DNA from: Nonomuraea rhodomycinica
Lineage (GTDB): Bacteria; Actinomycetota; Actinomycetes; Streptosporangiales; Streptosporangiaceae
Assembly (NCBI RefSeq): GCF_013363995.1
Contig: NZ_JABWGO010000018.1
Span: 37,865-101,864 of the forward strand
Direction of reading: 5' to 3'
DNA: 64,000 nt
The notes under the pieces were generated by a model. That model saw only the letters and a program-made list of their open reading frames with translations, had not been told where the DNA came from and did no database searches. This document shows, one piece after another, positions 1 through 8,257 of this stretch. Within the stretch, counting starts at the first letter, position 1. Each line of letters opens with the position of its first letter. Made by a program: the position numbers and the translations under genes.

Positions 1-46
1 GGACCGTGCAGGGCGCGGGCCGGGCCTCGGAGCCGCAGGGCGCGGG

Positions 47-1252
47 TCAGAGGGCGCTGCCCTTCTTCCACTCGGAGAACGGCATCTGCCAGAAGCCCCA
101 GCCGTTGTTCCACTCCAGCTTGCGGCTGGTGCCGGTGATGTCGACGACGTCGCCGCGCTGCATGGTGTCGTGGAACCACTTGGCCTGGTCGGGCCGGGCG
201 TTGACGCAGCCGTGGCTGACGTTGGCGCGGCCCTGGGCCCAGACGTTGTCCTTGGCGTGGACGTACTCGCCGGAGTTGGAGATGCGGACCGCGTGGTTGA
301 TCATGACGTCGTAGTAGCCCGGGTCGCCCTTCTTGCGGCCCGGCGAGATCATCCGGACGGGGTTGCCGCGCTCCATGGTGAGGTGGACGCCGGAGGTGGT
401 GGTGTACTCGCGGGTGTCGCCCTTGCCGGCGCTGATGCGCATGGTCTGCACCCGCTTGTTGTCCTTGTAGACGTACATCATGTGGGTGCGGGTGTTGACC
501 TTGCTGATGACCTTCGCGCCGATCTTGAGGTCGGCGGTGTAGTCCTTGACGCCGTAGGTGCCCTTGCCGGCCTTGACGCCCTCGATGTCGGCGGTGAAGG
601 TGATCTTCTGGTGGGCCGGCCAGTAGGTGGCGGTGCGGTAGATGACGACGGTGTCGTTGATCCAGCGCCACGCGCCCTTGACGGGCTTCTCCGCCTCGAC
701 CTTCAGCGCCCGCTCGACGTTGGCCTTCTGCGTGACCGGCTGGTTGAAGGTGACGATGATGGGCGCGCCGACGCCGAGCGTCTCGCCCTTGGCGTTGGGG
801 GTGACGTCGGCGACCTGCAGCGGGCGCTCGGGCTTGATCGTGGTGAAGGCGCTGGTGGCGGTGGTGACGCCGGACTTGGCGGTGACCGTGTAGCCGGTGG
901 AGGGCTTGAGCGTGCCCTTGGAGACCCAGCGGGTCTTGTCGGCGTTGAAGGTGCCCGTGATCTCGTCGTCGTCGTCCTTGCCCTGGACGCTGATCTCGTC
1001 GAGCGTGCCGCCGGACGCGGTGACGACGATCTTCTTGTCGGGGCTGACCTTCGCGTTGCCCTCGGCGGGCGATATGGTGATCGTCGGCGCCTGCGGCGTG
1101 GCGGACGTGGTGGCGTCGGGCGCGCCGGCGTTGCCCGTGGCGGCGTTGCCGCTCGAGCACGAAGCCGTCAGGGCGGCTGCGGCGAGCAGCGCCATGCCCG
1201 CGGTGGGCTTCTTCCAACCAGACGCGATGTTCAAGTCTGTCCTCTCCCCCAT
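47..1252 (-). CDS. L,D-transpeptidase lipoprotein (Ig-like domains + YkuD)
   Basis: Predicted cell-wall enzyme making 3-3 peptidoglycan cross-links outside the membrane. The N-terminus has a short basic segment, a hydrophobic stretch and a lipobox ending at Cys32 (LTASC), so it should be a lipoprotein. A Thr/Ala-rich linker leads to Ig-like domains (about 55-250) and a YkuD domain (about 255-375) with the catalytic SHGCVNA motif. A Trp-rich tail (NNGWGFWQ) resembles mycobacterial Ldt proteins. About 400 residues is normal for this family. The start is uncertain: the first codons after the ATG (GGGGAGAGG) look like a ribosome binding site for a TTG at 1234, which would remove six residues. Family assignment is firm; the exact cross-linking role is inferred. 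Confidence 0.93.
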   Translation of the reverse strand: MGERTDLNIASGWKKPTAGMALLAAAALTASCSSGNAATGNAGAPDATTSATPQAPTITISPAEGNAKVSPDKKIVVTASGGTLDEISVQGKDDDDEITGTFNADKTRWVSKGTLKPSTGYTVTAKSGVTTATSAFTTIKPERPLQVADVTPNAKGETLGVGAPIIVTFNQPVTQKANVERALKVEAEKPVKGAWRWINDTVVIYRTATYWPAHQKITFTADIEGVKAGKGTYGVKDYTADLKIGAKVISKVNTRTHMMYVYKDNKRVQTMRISAGKGDTREYTTTSGVHLTMERGNPVRMISPGRKKGDPGYYDVMINHAVRISNSGEYVHAKDNVWAQGRANVSHGCVNARPDQAKWFHDTMQRGDVVDITGTSRKLEWNNGWGFWQMPFSEWKKGSAL

Positions 1253-1349
1253 GGCAGTCAGTCAAAACTGCACCCAAAAAACCTTAATGCCGATGCATGT
1301 ATGACGCGGATTCGTTTGGGAGAGTTCGGTCACATTTAGATCACTTATT

Positions 1350-1361
1350 GCGGTCAACCGC
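1350..1361. promoter_or_regulatory. Small palindrome upstream of the L,D-transpeptidase
   Basis: GCGGTCAACCGC is a perfect 5-bp-arm palindrome in an AT-richer stretch (about 1305-1350) between recD2 and the transpeptidase gene. It overlaps a TTGACC that could serve as a -35 element on the minus strand. No clear -10 was found, so this is only a candidate. Confidence 0.25.
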
Positions 1362-1396
1362 AGGTCAGGGCCGGGTCAAGCGCAGGTAAAGACGGG

Positions 1397-3610
1397 TCAG
1401 CCGCGCGAGATGCGGTGCGTGAGGCTGGTGTGACGCCGCCCGGCGCCCTTGGTGCGCACCGCCTGCGCCAGCGCGCGGCGCGAGCCGACGATGACCACCA
1501 GCCGCTTGGCCCGGGTGATGGCGGTGTAGAGCAGGTTGCGCTGCAGCATCATCCAGGCGCTGGTGGCCAGCGGGATCACCACGGCCGGGTACTCGCTGCC
1601 CTGCGAGCGGTGGATGGAGACGGCGTAGGCGTGGGCGAGCTCGTCGAGCTCGTCGAAGGCGTACTCGACCTGCTCGTCCTCGTCGGTCAGGACGGTGAGC
1701 TTGTGCTCGTCGGGGCGCAGGTCGGTGACGACGCCGACGGTGCCGTTGAAGACGCCGGCGGCGCCCTTGTCGTAGTTGTTGCGCAGCTGGGTCACCTTGT
1801 CGCCGACGCGGAAGACGCGCCCGCCGTAGCGGCGTTCGGGCATGCCCTCGCGGGCGGGGGTGAGCGCCTCCTGCAGGGCGAGGTTGAGGGCGCCCGCGCC
1901 GGCGGCGCCACGGTGCATGGGCGCCAGCACCTGCACGTCGCGGCGCGGGTCGAGGCCGAACCTGCGGGGGATGCGGCGGGCGACGACGTCCACGGTGAGC
2001 TGGGCGATCTCCTCGGGCTCCTCGCAGGGGAACAGGAAGAAGTCCTTCATGCCCTCCAGCACGGGGTGGCGGCCGGTGTTGACGCGGTGGGCGTTGACGA
2101 CCACGCCGGACTCCTGCGCCTGGCGGAAGATCTGGGTCAGCCGTACGCGGGGGATGTCGTCGGCGGCGAGCAGGTCCTTGAGCACCTCGCCCGCGCCGAC
2201 CGAGGGAAGCTGGTCGACGTCGCCCACGAACAGCAGGTGCGCGCCCGGCGCGACGGCCTTGACCAGCTTGTTGGCCAGCAGCAGGTCGAGCATGGACGCC
2301 TCGTCCACCACGACCAGGTCGGCGTCGAGCGGGTTGTCGCGGTCGAAGGTGGCCTCACCGCCGGGGCGCAGTTGCAGCAGCCGGTGGACGGTGGTCGCCT
2401 CGTGGCCGGTCAGCTCGGCCAGGCGCTTGGCGGCGCGGCCGGTGGGGGCGGCCAGGATGACGCGGGCCCGCTTGGCGCGGGCCAGGGTGACGATGGAACG
2501 GACGGTGAAGCTCTTGCCGCAGCCGGGCCCGCCGGTCAGCACGGCGACCTTGTGCGTCAGGGCCAGCCGGACGGCCTGGCGCTGCTCGGGGGCCAGCTCG
2601 GCGCCGGTCTGCTCGGCCAGCCACGTCTCGGCGCGCTCCCAGTCGACGTCGGCGAACGCCCTGAGCCGGTCGTGGCCGCCGCGCAGCAGGCTCAGCAGAC
2701 CGCCGGCCAGCGACAGCTCGGCCCGGTGGAAGGGCGGCAGGTAGACGGCGGGCACGACGTTGTCGCCGGCCGGGATCTCCTCGCGCACCACGCCCTCGGC
2801 GGCGACCAGCTCGTCCAGGCAGGTGGTGACCAGCGCGGCGGGCACGTCCAGGATCTTGACGGCGTCGGCGACGAGATTGGGGGCGGGCAGGTAGCAGTGA
2901 CCGTCGTCGGCGGCCTGCGACAGGGTGTAGCGCAGGCCGGCCTTGACCCGCTCCGGGCTGTCGTGCGGGATGCCGACGGCCTGGGCGATGGTGTCGGCGG
3001 TCTTGAAACCGATGCCCCACACGTCGTCGGCGAGCTGGTACGGGCGGGTGCGCACGACCGTGACGGACTGCTCGCCGTACTGCTTGAAGATGCGCACGGC
3101 GATCGAGGTGGACACGCCGACGCCCTGGAGGAAGATCATCACCTCTTTGATGATCTTCTGTTCCTCCCAGGCGGCGGCGATCATCTTGGTCCGCTTGGGG
3201 CCGAGGCCCGGCACCTCGACCAGGCGTTCGGGCGCGGTCTCGATGACCTCCAGCGTGTCGGTGCCGAAGTGGTCGACGATCCGCTCGGCCATCTTCGGGC
3301 CGATCCCCTTGATCAGGCCCGAGCCGAGGTAGCGGCGGATCCCCTGCACGGTGGCGGGCAGCACGGTGGTGTACGACCACACCTCGAACTGGCGGCCGTA
3401 GCGGGGATGGGAGGTCCAGCGTCCGCTCAGCCGCAGCGACTCCCCCACCTGGGCGCCGAGCAGGGGGCCGACCACGGTCAGCAGCTCCGAGCCGGTGCGC
3501 TCGGTGGCCACGCGGGCGATCGTGTAGCCGGTCTCCTCGTTGGCGTAGGTGATGCGCTCAAGGACGGCGTCCAGCGAAGCAGCGTGTGAAGCATCGGCAC
3601 CGGCCCGCAC
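1397..3610 (-). CDS. recD2: RecD2-like ATP-dependent DNA helicase
   Basis: Superfamily 1B 5'-3' helicase of the RecD2 type, which acts in DNA repair without RecBC. The first 90 or so residues form the N-terminal domain. Helix-hairpin-helix segments follow (GIGPKMAERI, VPGLGPKR). Walker A is TGGPGCGKS near residue 360. Walker B is VVDEASMLD, motif III is GDVDQLPSVGAGEVL, and the C-terminal motifs are SIHRSQGSEYP and AITRAKR. The length of 737 residues fits RecD2. It starts with GTG at 3610, and no neighbouring gene is tightly coupled to it. Confidence 0.95.
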   Translation of the reverse strand: MRAGADASHAASLDAVLERITYANEETGYTIARVATERTGSELLTVVGPLLGAQVGESLRLSGRWTSHPRYGRQFEVWSYTTVLPATVQGIRRYLGSGLIKGIGPKMAERIVDHFGTDTLEVIETAPERLVEVPGLGPKRTKMIAAAWEEQKIIKEVMIFLQGVGVSTSIAVRIFKQYGEQSVTVVRTRPYQLADDVWGIGFKTADTIAQAVGIPHDSPERVKAGLRYTLSQAADDGHCYLPAPNLVADAVKILDVPAALVTTCLDELVAAEGVVREEIPAGDNVVPAVYLPPFHRAELSLAGGLLSLLRGGHDRLRAFADVDWERAETWLAEQTGAELAPEQRQAVRLALTHKVAVLTGGPGCGKSFTVRSIVTLARAKRARVILAAPTGRAAKRLAELTGHEATTVHRLLQLRPGGEATFDRDNPLDADLVVVDEASMLDLLLANKLVKAVAPGAHLLFVGDVDQLPSVGAGEVLKDLLAADDIPRVRLTQIFRQAQESGVVVNAHRVNTGRHPVLEGMKDFFLFPCEEPEEIAQLTVDVVARRIPRRFGLDPRRDVQVLAPMHRGAAGAGALNLALQEALTPAREGMPERRYGGRVFRVGDKVTQLRNNYDKGAAGVFNGTVGVVTDLRPDEHKLTVLTDEDEQVEYAFDELDELAHAYAVSIHRSQGSEYPAVVIPLATSAWMMLQRNLLYTAITRAKRLVVIVGSRRALAQAVRTKGAGRRHTSLTHRISRG

Positions 3611-3643
3611 GCGACATCCCCTTTCCCGTCGCCCTTGTCGCAG

Positions 3644-4063
3644 TCAGCGTAGAGCAGCCCGGTCCTTCGTCCGCGCGGCCAGGACGACGAGCAGCCCCGC
3701 GACGGTCCCGGCGAAGTACGGCGACGGCACCAGCAGGACGCCCCCCACCGCGCACCACGCCGCCAGGCCCCAGCCGATGCCGGCGGGCACGGCCACCCCG
3801 CGTCCCGCCAGCCGCCAGGTCAGGCACCCCAGGAGGACCAGAGGGACGGCGAAGCTGCCCGGGCCGGCCCAGAAGGTGAGCGCGTTGCGCAGGGAGCCGG
3901 CGGTCCCGGTGGACAGGTCGAGCGGGACGGCCGCCCACACCCCCCGATCCGCCCAGCCGGCGACGTCCGTCCAGGCGGTCATCGCCACCAGGGACAGGTG
4001 CCCGAGCCCCAGCACGACCATGATCCCGCTCGCCCAGCGCAGCAGCCGTCTCCCGGACTTCAT
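3644..4063 (-). CDS. Small integral membrane protein (DUF6463-like)
   Basis: A 139-residue protein with about four hydrophobic helices and a basic N-terminus (MKSGRRLLRW). It resembles small DUF6463-type membrane proteins, but I do not assign a function. I chose the ATG at 4063 because it overlaps the stop of the DUF2867 gene as ATGA, indicating translational coupling. A longer reading frame starting at 4117 would lie inside that gene. It is the last gene of the operon that begins with the FAH-metallohydrolase fusion. Confidence 0.7.
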   Translation of the reverse strand: MKSGRRLLRWASGIMVVLGLGHLSLVAMTAWTDVAGWADRGVWAAVPLDLSTGTAGSLRNALTFWAGPGSFAVPLVLLGCLTWRLAGRGVAVPAGIGWGLAAWCAVGGVLLVPSPYFAGTVAGLLVVLAARTKDRAALR

Positions 4064-4668
4064 CGTGAGGTCCCCTCTTCTCCGTCGTGGTGGCGCTCGC
4101 GCCAGGCCTGCTCCCATTGCCGGGTCAGGGCCGGGTAGACGACGAGGTGGCGGAACGGCGCGATGGCGGCCATGTAGAGCCGCCCGAACAGCCCGTTGGG
4201 CTTGACGAGCACGGTCATCCGCAGCTCGTGGTCGCCGTCCGCCCCCCGCACCCAGCCGAGATGCATCAGGGTGTGCACGGTCTTGTTCGCCAGCTCGCGG
4301 ACGGCCTCCGTGTCGAGCTCGTAGACCGCCTTGAGCGGCATGTGCTCGTCGTCCGGGCCGCGAGGAGCGTCACGGAGGTCGTCCGGCAGGCGGTCGCGCA
4401 GCGAGGCGACCCGCCGGCCGACGCCCGACGACGGCTCGTCCCAGCCGAGCAGCGCGCCGAGCTTCCACCGGAGGTCGAACAGGAACCGCGCCGGCTGGGG
4501 TTGCCTCGCGAGCCGGCCGTGCTCGCGCAACGCCGCGAGCATGACCGGGAAGTCGTCGGGTCCGGCTCCGGGAGTGCGGAAGGACCACACGTCCTCCACC
4601 GCGAAGTCGCCGGCGAACTCGTGGACGCGCCAGGGCCGGGAGGTGTACGCGCTGTCCGGCAGCCTCAT
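4060..4668 (-). CDS. DUF2867 family protein
   Basis: A 202-residue protein resembling the DUF2867 family, whose members occur alone or fused to NAD-binding epimerase-like domains. The start MRLPDSAYTSRPW at 4668 overlaps the upstream stop as ATGA, and its own stop overlaps the next start the same way. The sequence is soluble, with conserved-looking blocks HTLMHLGWV and KPNGLFGRLYM near the C-terminus. The biochemical role is unknown. Coupling to the upstream hydrolase fusion suggests a shared catabolic or detoxifying job. Confidence 0.8.
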   Translation of the reverse strand: MRLPDSAYTSRPWRVHEFAGDFAVEDVWSFRTPGAGPDDFPVMLAALREHGRLARQPQPARFLFDLRWKLGALLGWDEPSSGVGRRVASLRDRLPDDLRDAPRGPDDEHMPLKAVYELDTEAVRELANKTVHTLMHLGWVRGADGDHELRMTVLVKPNGLFGRLYMAAIAPFRHLVVYPALTRQWEQAWRERHHDGEEGTSR

Positions 4669-6596
4669 GACAGCGCCCTCTCCGCCATCATGGCCATCAG
4701 CGCCAGCTGTCCCTGCTCGGGTGTGCCGGTGGGGTCGAGCTCGCGGTAGCGGCGGTGCAGGTTGACCACGATCCGCTCGGAGTCCAGCCAGGTGGCGTAC
4801 TCGCCGAGGTCCACGGCCCGCACCGCCTCGGCGAAGGACAGGCCGCGGGCGTGGGCGGCGTCGGCCTGCTCCACCACGTGCGCCAGGTAGCCGCGCACCG
4901 CGCGGATCCCGTCGGGGTCGGTGACCGGGCCGTGGCCGGGGACGATCGTCTCGGCGCCGGTGGCGATCATCGCGTCGCAGGCGGCGATCCAGTTGGCGAT
5001 CGGGCCGCTCCACACGATCGGCGTGCAGCCGACGAACAGCAGGTCGCCCGCGAACAGCACGCCCGCGTCGGGCACGTGCACGACGGAGTCGGCGCCGGTG
5101 TGGGCGGGGCCGAGGTTCGTCACGCGCACCTCGCGACCGCCGACGTCCAGGACGAGCTCCCCGTCGTAGGTCAGGTCGGGCAGCCGCGGGTGGATGCCGC
5201 CGAAGTCGAAGGCGCCGAAACGCTCGCGGAAGTACGGCGTCACCGGCCCCAGGTCCATGACCTGGGCGGCGGCCATCAGCTCCGGGGGCAGCTCGTGCCG
5301 CATCTCCGCGCACGTCGCCTCGGCGGAGACGATCCGCACGTGCTCGCCCAGGAGCTGGTTGCCGTGGGTGTGGTCGCCGTTGGAGTGGGTGATGACGGCG
5401 TGGGTGAGCGGGTGGCGGTCGGTGACCGCGCGCATGGCGTCGAGCATCTCGGCCGTCAGCGGCAGGTCGAACAGGGTGTCGACCAGCAGGGAGGCGCCCT
5501 GTCCCGCGACCAGCCCGGCGTTGCTCCAGCCGTACCCGCCGTCGGGCAGCAGCCACGCCCACACGCCCGCGCCCACCTCGTGCAGCCCGCGCGTGTAGGG
5601 CAGCCTCGACGATGCGCGGTTGACGCGCGGGCGCGCGGGCCGCCGGTCCGGGTTGTGCCGGGGCGCCAGCCGGTACGGCGCGGCGGACGCGCGGACGCTC
5701 TGGCGCGTGCTGCCCAGCCCCTCGACGGTCAGCTCGACGACGTCCCCGTCGCGCAACCAGCCCGGGAAGGCGGCCGGCTCGGCGAGCGACAGGTGCTCGA
5801 CGAGGCAGCAGCCGGGCACGGTGCCCGAGCCGAACACGTCACCGGGCACCAGGTCCACGCCGCGCGAGGCGTAGGAGACGACCTCGCCGAAGCTCCAGTC
5901 CATGGCGCCGGTGCTGCCCGTGCCGATGGTCCTGCCGTTGACGGTGGCCTCGACCCGCAGGGCGAGCAGGCCGTCGCGGCGGTAGGGCTCCAGCTCGTCG
6001 GGGGTCACCAGGAACGGGCCGAGCGTGGTCGCGCCGTCCTTGCCCTTGGCCTGGCCGATCGCCAGCGGCGCCTCGCGCAGTTGCAGGTCGCGCGCCGACC
6101 AGTCGTTGTAGACGGTGTAGCCGATGATGTGCCGCTCGGCCTGTTCCGGCGTGAGGTCCCGGCCGCCCGGTCCGATGACCGCGGCGATCTCCAGCTCGAA
6201 GTCGAACCAGGCGCTGCCGGGCGGGATCGGCACGTCGTCGTACGGGCCGACGACCGTCGAGGGGCAGGCGAAGTAGAAGGCCGGGATCTCGTACCAGGCG
6301 TCCTCCAGGGTGCGCGGCCGGCCGGCGGCCTGCCGGCAGTTGCGCATGTGGTCGAGGAAGCACAGGCAGTCGCGCACCGAGGGCGGGCGCGGGATCGGCG
6401 CGCGCAGCCTGGCCTCGGCCAGGGGCACCGTGTGCGCCCGCGACGCCAGGGCCTCCTCTCCCGCCGCCCGCAGCTCCTCGGCGCCCCGGCCGATGAGCTC
6501 GACCAGGCTGACGCCCGGCGCGACGGGGTGGATCCGGTCGTCGCCGATCACTCCGGCGCGGTCGCCGGTGTCCGTCGCGTAGGTCACCCACCGCAT
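4665..6596 (-). CDS. Fusion of fumarylacetoacetate hydrolase-like and metallo-beta-lactamase-like domains
   Basis: One 643-residue polypeptide holds two hydrolase modules. Residues about 70-300 are an FAH-type domain with the acidic metal-binding segment FDFELEIAAVIG and the block YNDWSARDLQ. Residues about 345-580 are a metallo-beta-lactamase fold with THSNGDHTHGN near residue 402 and the later metal histidines in GPAHTGADS and VPGHGP. The second histidine of the usual HxHxDH is Asn, which some MBL subfamilies share. The ATG at 6596 has a good Shine-Dalgarno (GGAGGT). FAH proteins usually cleave C-C bonds of acylpyruvates, and MBL proteins cleave esters, thioesters or lactones. The substrate here is unknown. 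The gene is divergent from a TetR regulator. Confidence 0.88.
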   Translation of the reverse strand: MRWVTYATDTGDRAGVIGDDRIHPVAPGVSLVELIGRGAEELRAAGEEALASRAHTVPLAEARLRAPIPRPPSVRDCLCFLDHMRNCRQAAGRPRTLEDAWYEIPAFYFACPSTVVGPYDDVPIPPGSAWFDFELEIAAVIGPGGRDLTPEQAERHIIGYTVYNDWSARDLQLREAPLAIGQAKGKDGATTLGPFLVTPDELEPYRRDGLLALRVEATVNGRTIGTGSTGAMDWSFGEVVSYASRGVDLVPGDVFGSGTVPGCCLVEHLSLAEPAAFPGWLRDGDVVELTVEGLGSTRQSVRASAAPYRLAPRHNPDRRPARPRVNRASSRLPYTRGLHEVGAGVWAWLLPDGGYGWSNAGLVAGQGASLLVDTLFDLPLTAEMLDAMRAVTDRHPLTHAVITHSNGDHTHGNQLLGEHVRIVSAEATCAEMRHELPPELMAAAQVMDLGPVTPYFRERFGAFDFGGIHPRLPDLTYDGELVLDVGGREVRVTNLGPAHTGADSVVHVPDAGVLFAGDLLFVGCTPIVWSGPIANWIAACDAMIATGAETIVPGHGPVTDPDGIRAVRGYLAHVVEQADAAHARGLSFAEAVRAVDLGEYATWLDSERIVVNLHRRYRELDPTGTPEQGQLALMAMMAERALS

Positions 6597-6640
6597 GACA
6601 ACCTCCTTCGCAGTTCTATGTTGGCTAACACAGGCTATAG

Positions 6641-6662
6641 CTGACAGCATTTGCTCTGTCAG
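6641..6662. promoter_or_regulatory. Putative TetR operator (CTGACAG-N8-CTGTCAG)
   Basis: A perfect 7-bp inverted repeat separated by 8 bp lies in the 80-bp gap between the FAH-MBL operon and the divergent TetR gene. Its position over both promoters is what is expected of a TetR autoregulatory operator. The link to that protein is inferred from position only. Confidence 0.55.
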
Positions 6663-6679
6663 TCGGCATACCTGGTTTG

Positions 6680-7261
6680 ATGGTCGGCATGGCCACGCGA
6701 CGGATCCAGAGGACCGAGGAGAGCCGCCGGCTGCTGGTGACGGCCGCGGCCGAGCTCTTCGCCGAGAAGGGGTACCGGCAGACGAGCTTCATCGACATCG
6801 CCGAGCGGGCCGGCATCAGCCGCGGCTCCATCCCCTGGCACTTCGGCAACAAGCTCGGCCTGCTGGAGGCGGTCCTCGACGAGCGGGTCCACGGCATGCT
6901 GGCCGGCATCGCCGCGTCCGAGGGCGAGCGCCCCGGCGATCCGCTCGACCAGGTCATGGGCTTCATCCGCCTGCCGGTCACGCGCCTGTTCATCACGCTG
7001 CTGGCCGAGGCGGTGGAGGTGGACTCGCCGATCCGCGAGCACTACGCGCGGCTGCACGCGGCCCTACGTCAGGCGGTGCTGGCCCGGATACCGGCCCAGG
7101 CGCTCTCTCCGGGCACCACACCGGAGGCGTTCACGGTGCTGATGATCGGAGCCATCATCGGCGTTCACGTCCAGTGGCGGGTCGCGCCCGAGGCGGTGGA
7201 CCTTGACGCCGTCCGGGACGCGATGCGCGCCCTGCTGCCCGCTGACCTCGGCCGGGCATGA
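6680..7261 (+). CDS. TetR/AcrR family transcriptional regulator
   Basis: A 193-residue TetR-type repressor. The N-terminal helix-turn-helix spans about residues 15-60 (LFAEKGYRQTSFIDIAERAG, then ISRGSIPWHFGNK). The rest is the all-helical ligand-binding domain. It is divergent from the FAH-MBL/DUF2867 operon, so it probably controls that operon and itself. The start could be ATG 6680 or ATG 6689; neither has a strong ribosome binding site. Confidence 0.9.
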   Translation: MVGMATRRIQRTEESRRLLVTAAAELFAEKGYRQTSFIDIAERAGISRGSIPWHFGNKLGLLEAVLDERVHGMLAGIAASEGERPGDPLDQVMGFIRLPVTRLFITLLAEAVEVDSPIREHYARLHAALRQAVLARIPAQALSPGTTPEAFTVLMIGAIIGVHVQWRVAPEAVDLDAVRDAMRALLPADLGRA

Positions 7262-7322
7262 CGACGGCCGCACGCGCACGTCTGCGCCCGCTTTCGCACG
7301 CGCACCCCTCGCGTCGCCCCGT

Positions 7323-8189
7323 TCAGGCGTCCCGGTGTTTGTCGCGGACCTCGGGAAGCCGCCGGAAGCCGGCTGAGCCGTAGGTGGCGACGGCGCCGGC
7401 GTTGGAGCTCGGGGTGCAGACGATGGCGCTGGACGAGCCCAGCTCCCGCAGCGCGGCCGCCGCGGCGACGGTGATCGCCCTGCCGTGGCCGCGGCCGCGG
7501 TGCTCCCGGTGCACGCCCATCGGTTCGAGCAGCCCCGGCCTGCCCGGCCCGGCCGACCACACCGTCACCGCCGCCACCGCGGCGCCCCGCTCGTCGTGGG
7601 CGACCAGGCACCGGGCGTCGGCGTACGGCGTTCCGGCCGCCATCGCGCGCCAGCGCTCCTCCGTGAACGTCGAGCCGTCGAACGACGCCCGCTGCACGGC
7701 GGCCCGCACGTGCGCCCGCTCCGGCCCGATCACCTCGACCCGCATGCCCGGGTCCTCCACGGGCTCCGTGAGGTCGCGGCACAGCGGCGTCCACGCCTCG
7801 TCGTCGTCCCAGCCGTCCCCGGACAGCAGCTCCCGGATCAGCGCGGCCCTGGGCGCTTCGACGTTCGCCTTCCCCTCGTCCAGCACGCCGCGCCGCGGGT
7901 CGCTCACGTCCTCGGCCAGCCGCCGCGCCAGCTCCTCGTCCCGCTGAAGGTCCGGCGCGATCGCCAGCCGCAACAGCCCGGGACCGTCCAGCAGGCCGAC
8001 GGCGACGATCCGGCCGTCCCGGCTCCACGTCCGGACCGCCGCGGCCGTCGCCGCCGCGCCGAACCGCCAGAACCAGCCCAGGTCGCCCGGATGCAGGTGC
8101 ACGGGCGCCCCGTCGTGCTGCCATTCGCGCAGTACGCCGACAACCCTGCTCAGCCCGTCGACACGCGGCACACCCGACACGATCGCCAT
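7323..8189 (-). CDS. GNAT family N-acetyltransferase
   Basis: Acetyl-CoA-dependent acyltransferase of 288 residues. The C-terminal half carries the GNAT core, with the acetyl-CoA loop VHREHRGRGHGRAI and a final NAGAVATYGSAGFRRL block. The N-terminal 110 residues look like a second, degenerate GNAT repeat (LRLAIAPDLQRDEELARRL). I prefer the ATG at 8189 (MAIVSGVPRVDGL) over a longer frame that adds 22 low-complexity residues. The acceptor substrate is unknown. It stands alone between the TetR gene and the FG-GAP lipoprotein gene. Confidence 0.85.
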   Translation of the reverse strand: MAIVSGVPRVDGLSRVVGVLREWQHDGAPVHLHPGDLGWFWRFGAAATAAAVRTWSRDGRIVAVGLLDGPGLLRLAIAPDLQRDEELARRLAEDVSDPRRGVLDEGKANVEAPRAALIRELLSGDGWDDDEAWTPLCRDLTEPVEDPGMRVEVIGPERAHVRAAVQRASFDGSTFTEERWRAMAAGTPYADARCLVAHDERGAAVAAVTVWSAGPGRPGLLEPMGVHREHRGRGHGRAITVAAAAALRELGSSSAIVCTPSSNAGAVATYGSAGFRRLPEVRDKHRDA

Positions 8190-8257
8190 GGTCCCGATCA
8201 CATACCACCGCGCCGGCGGCCCGCACCCGGTTTTCGCCGCCGGCGAGCCGCGCACGG

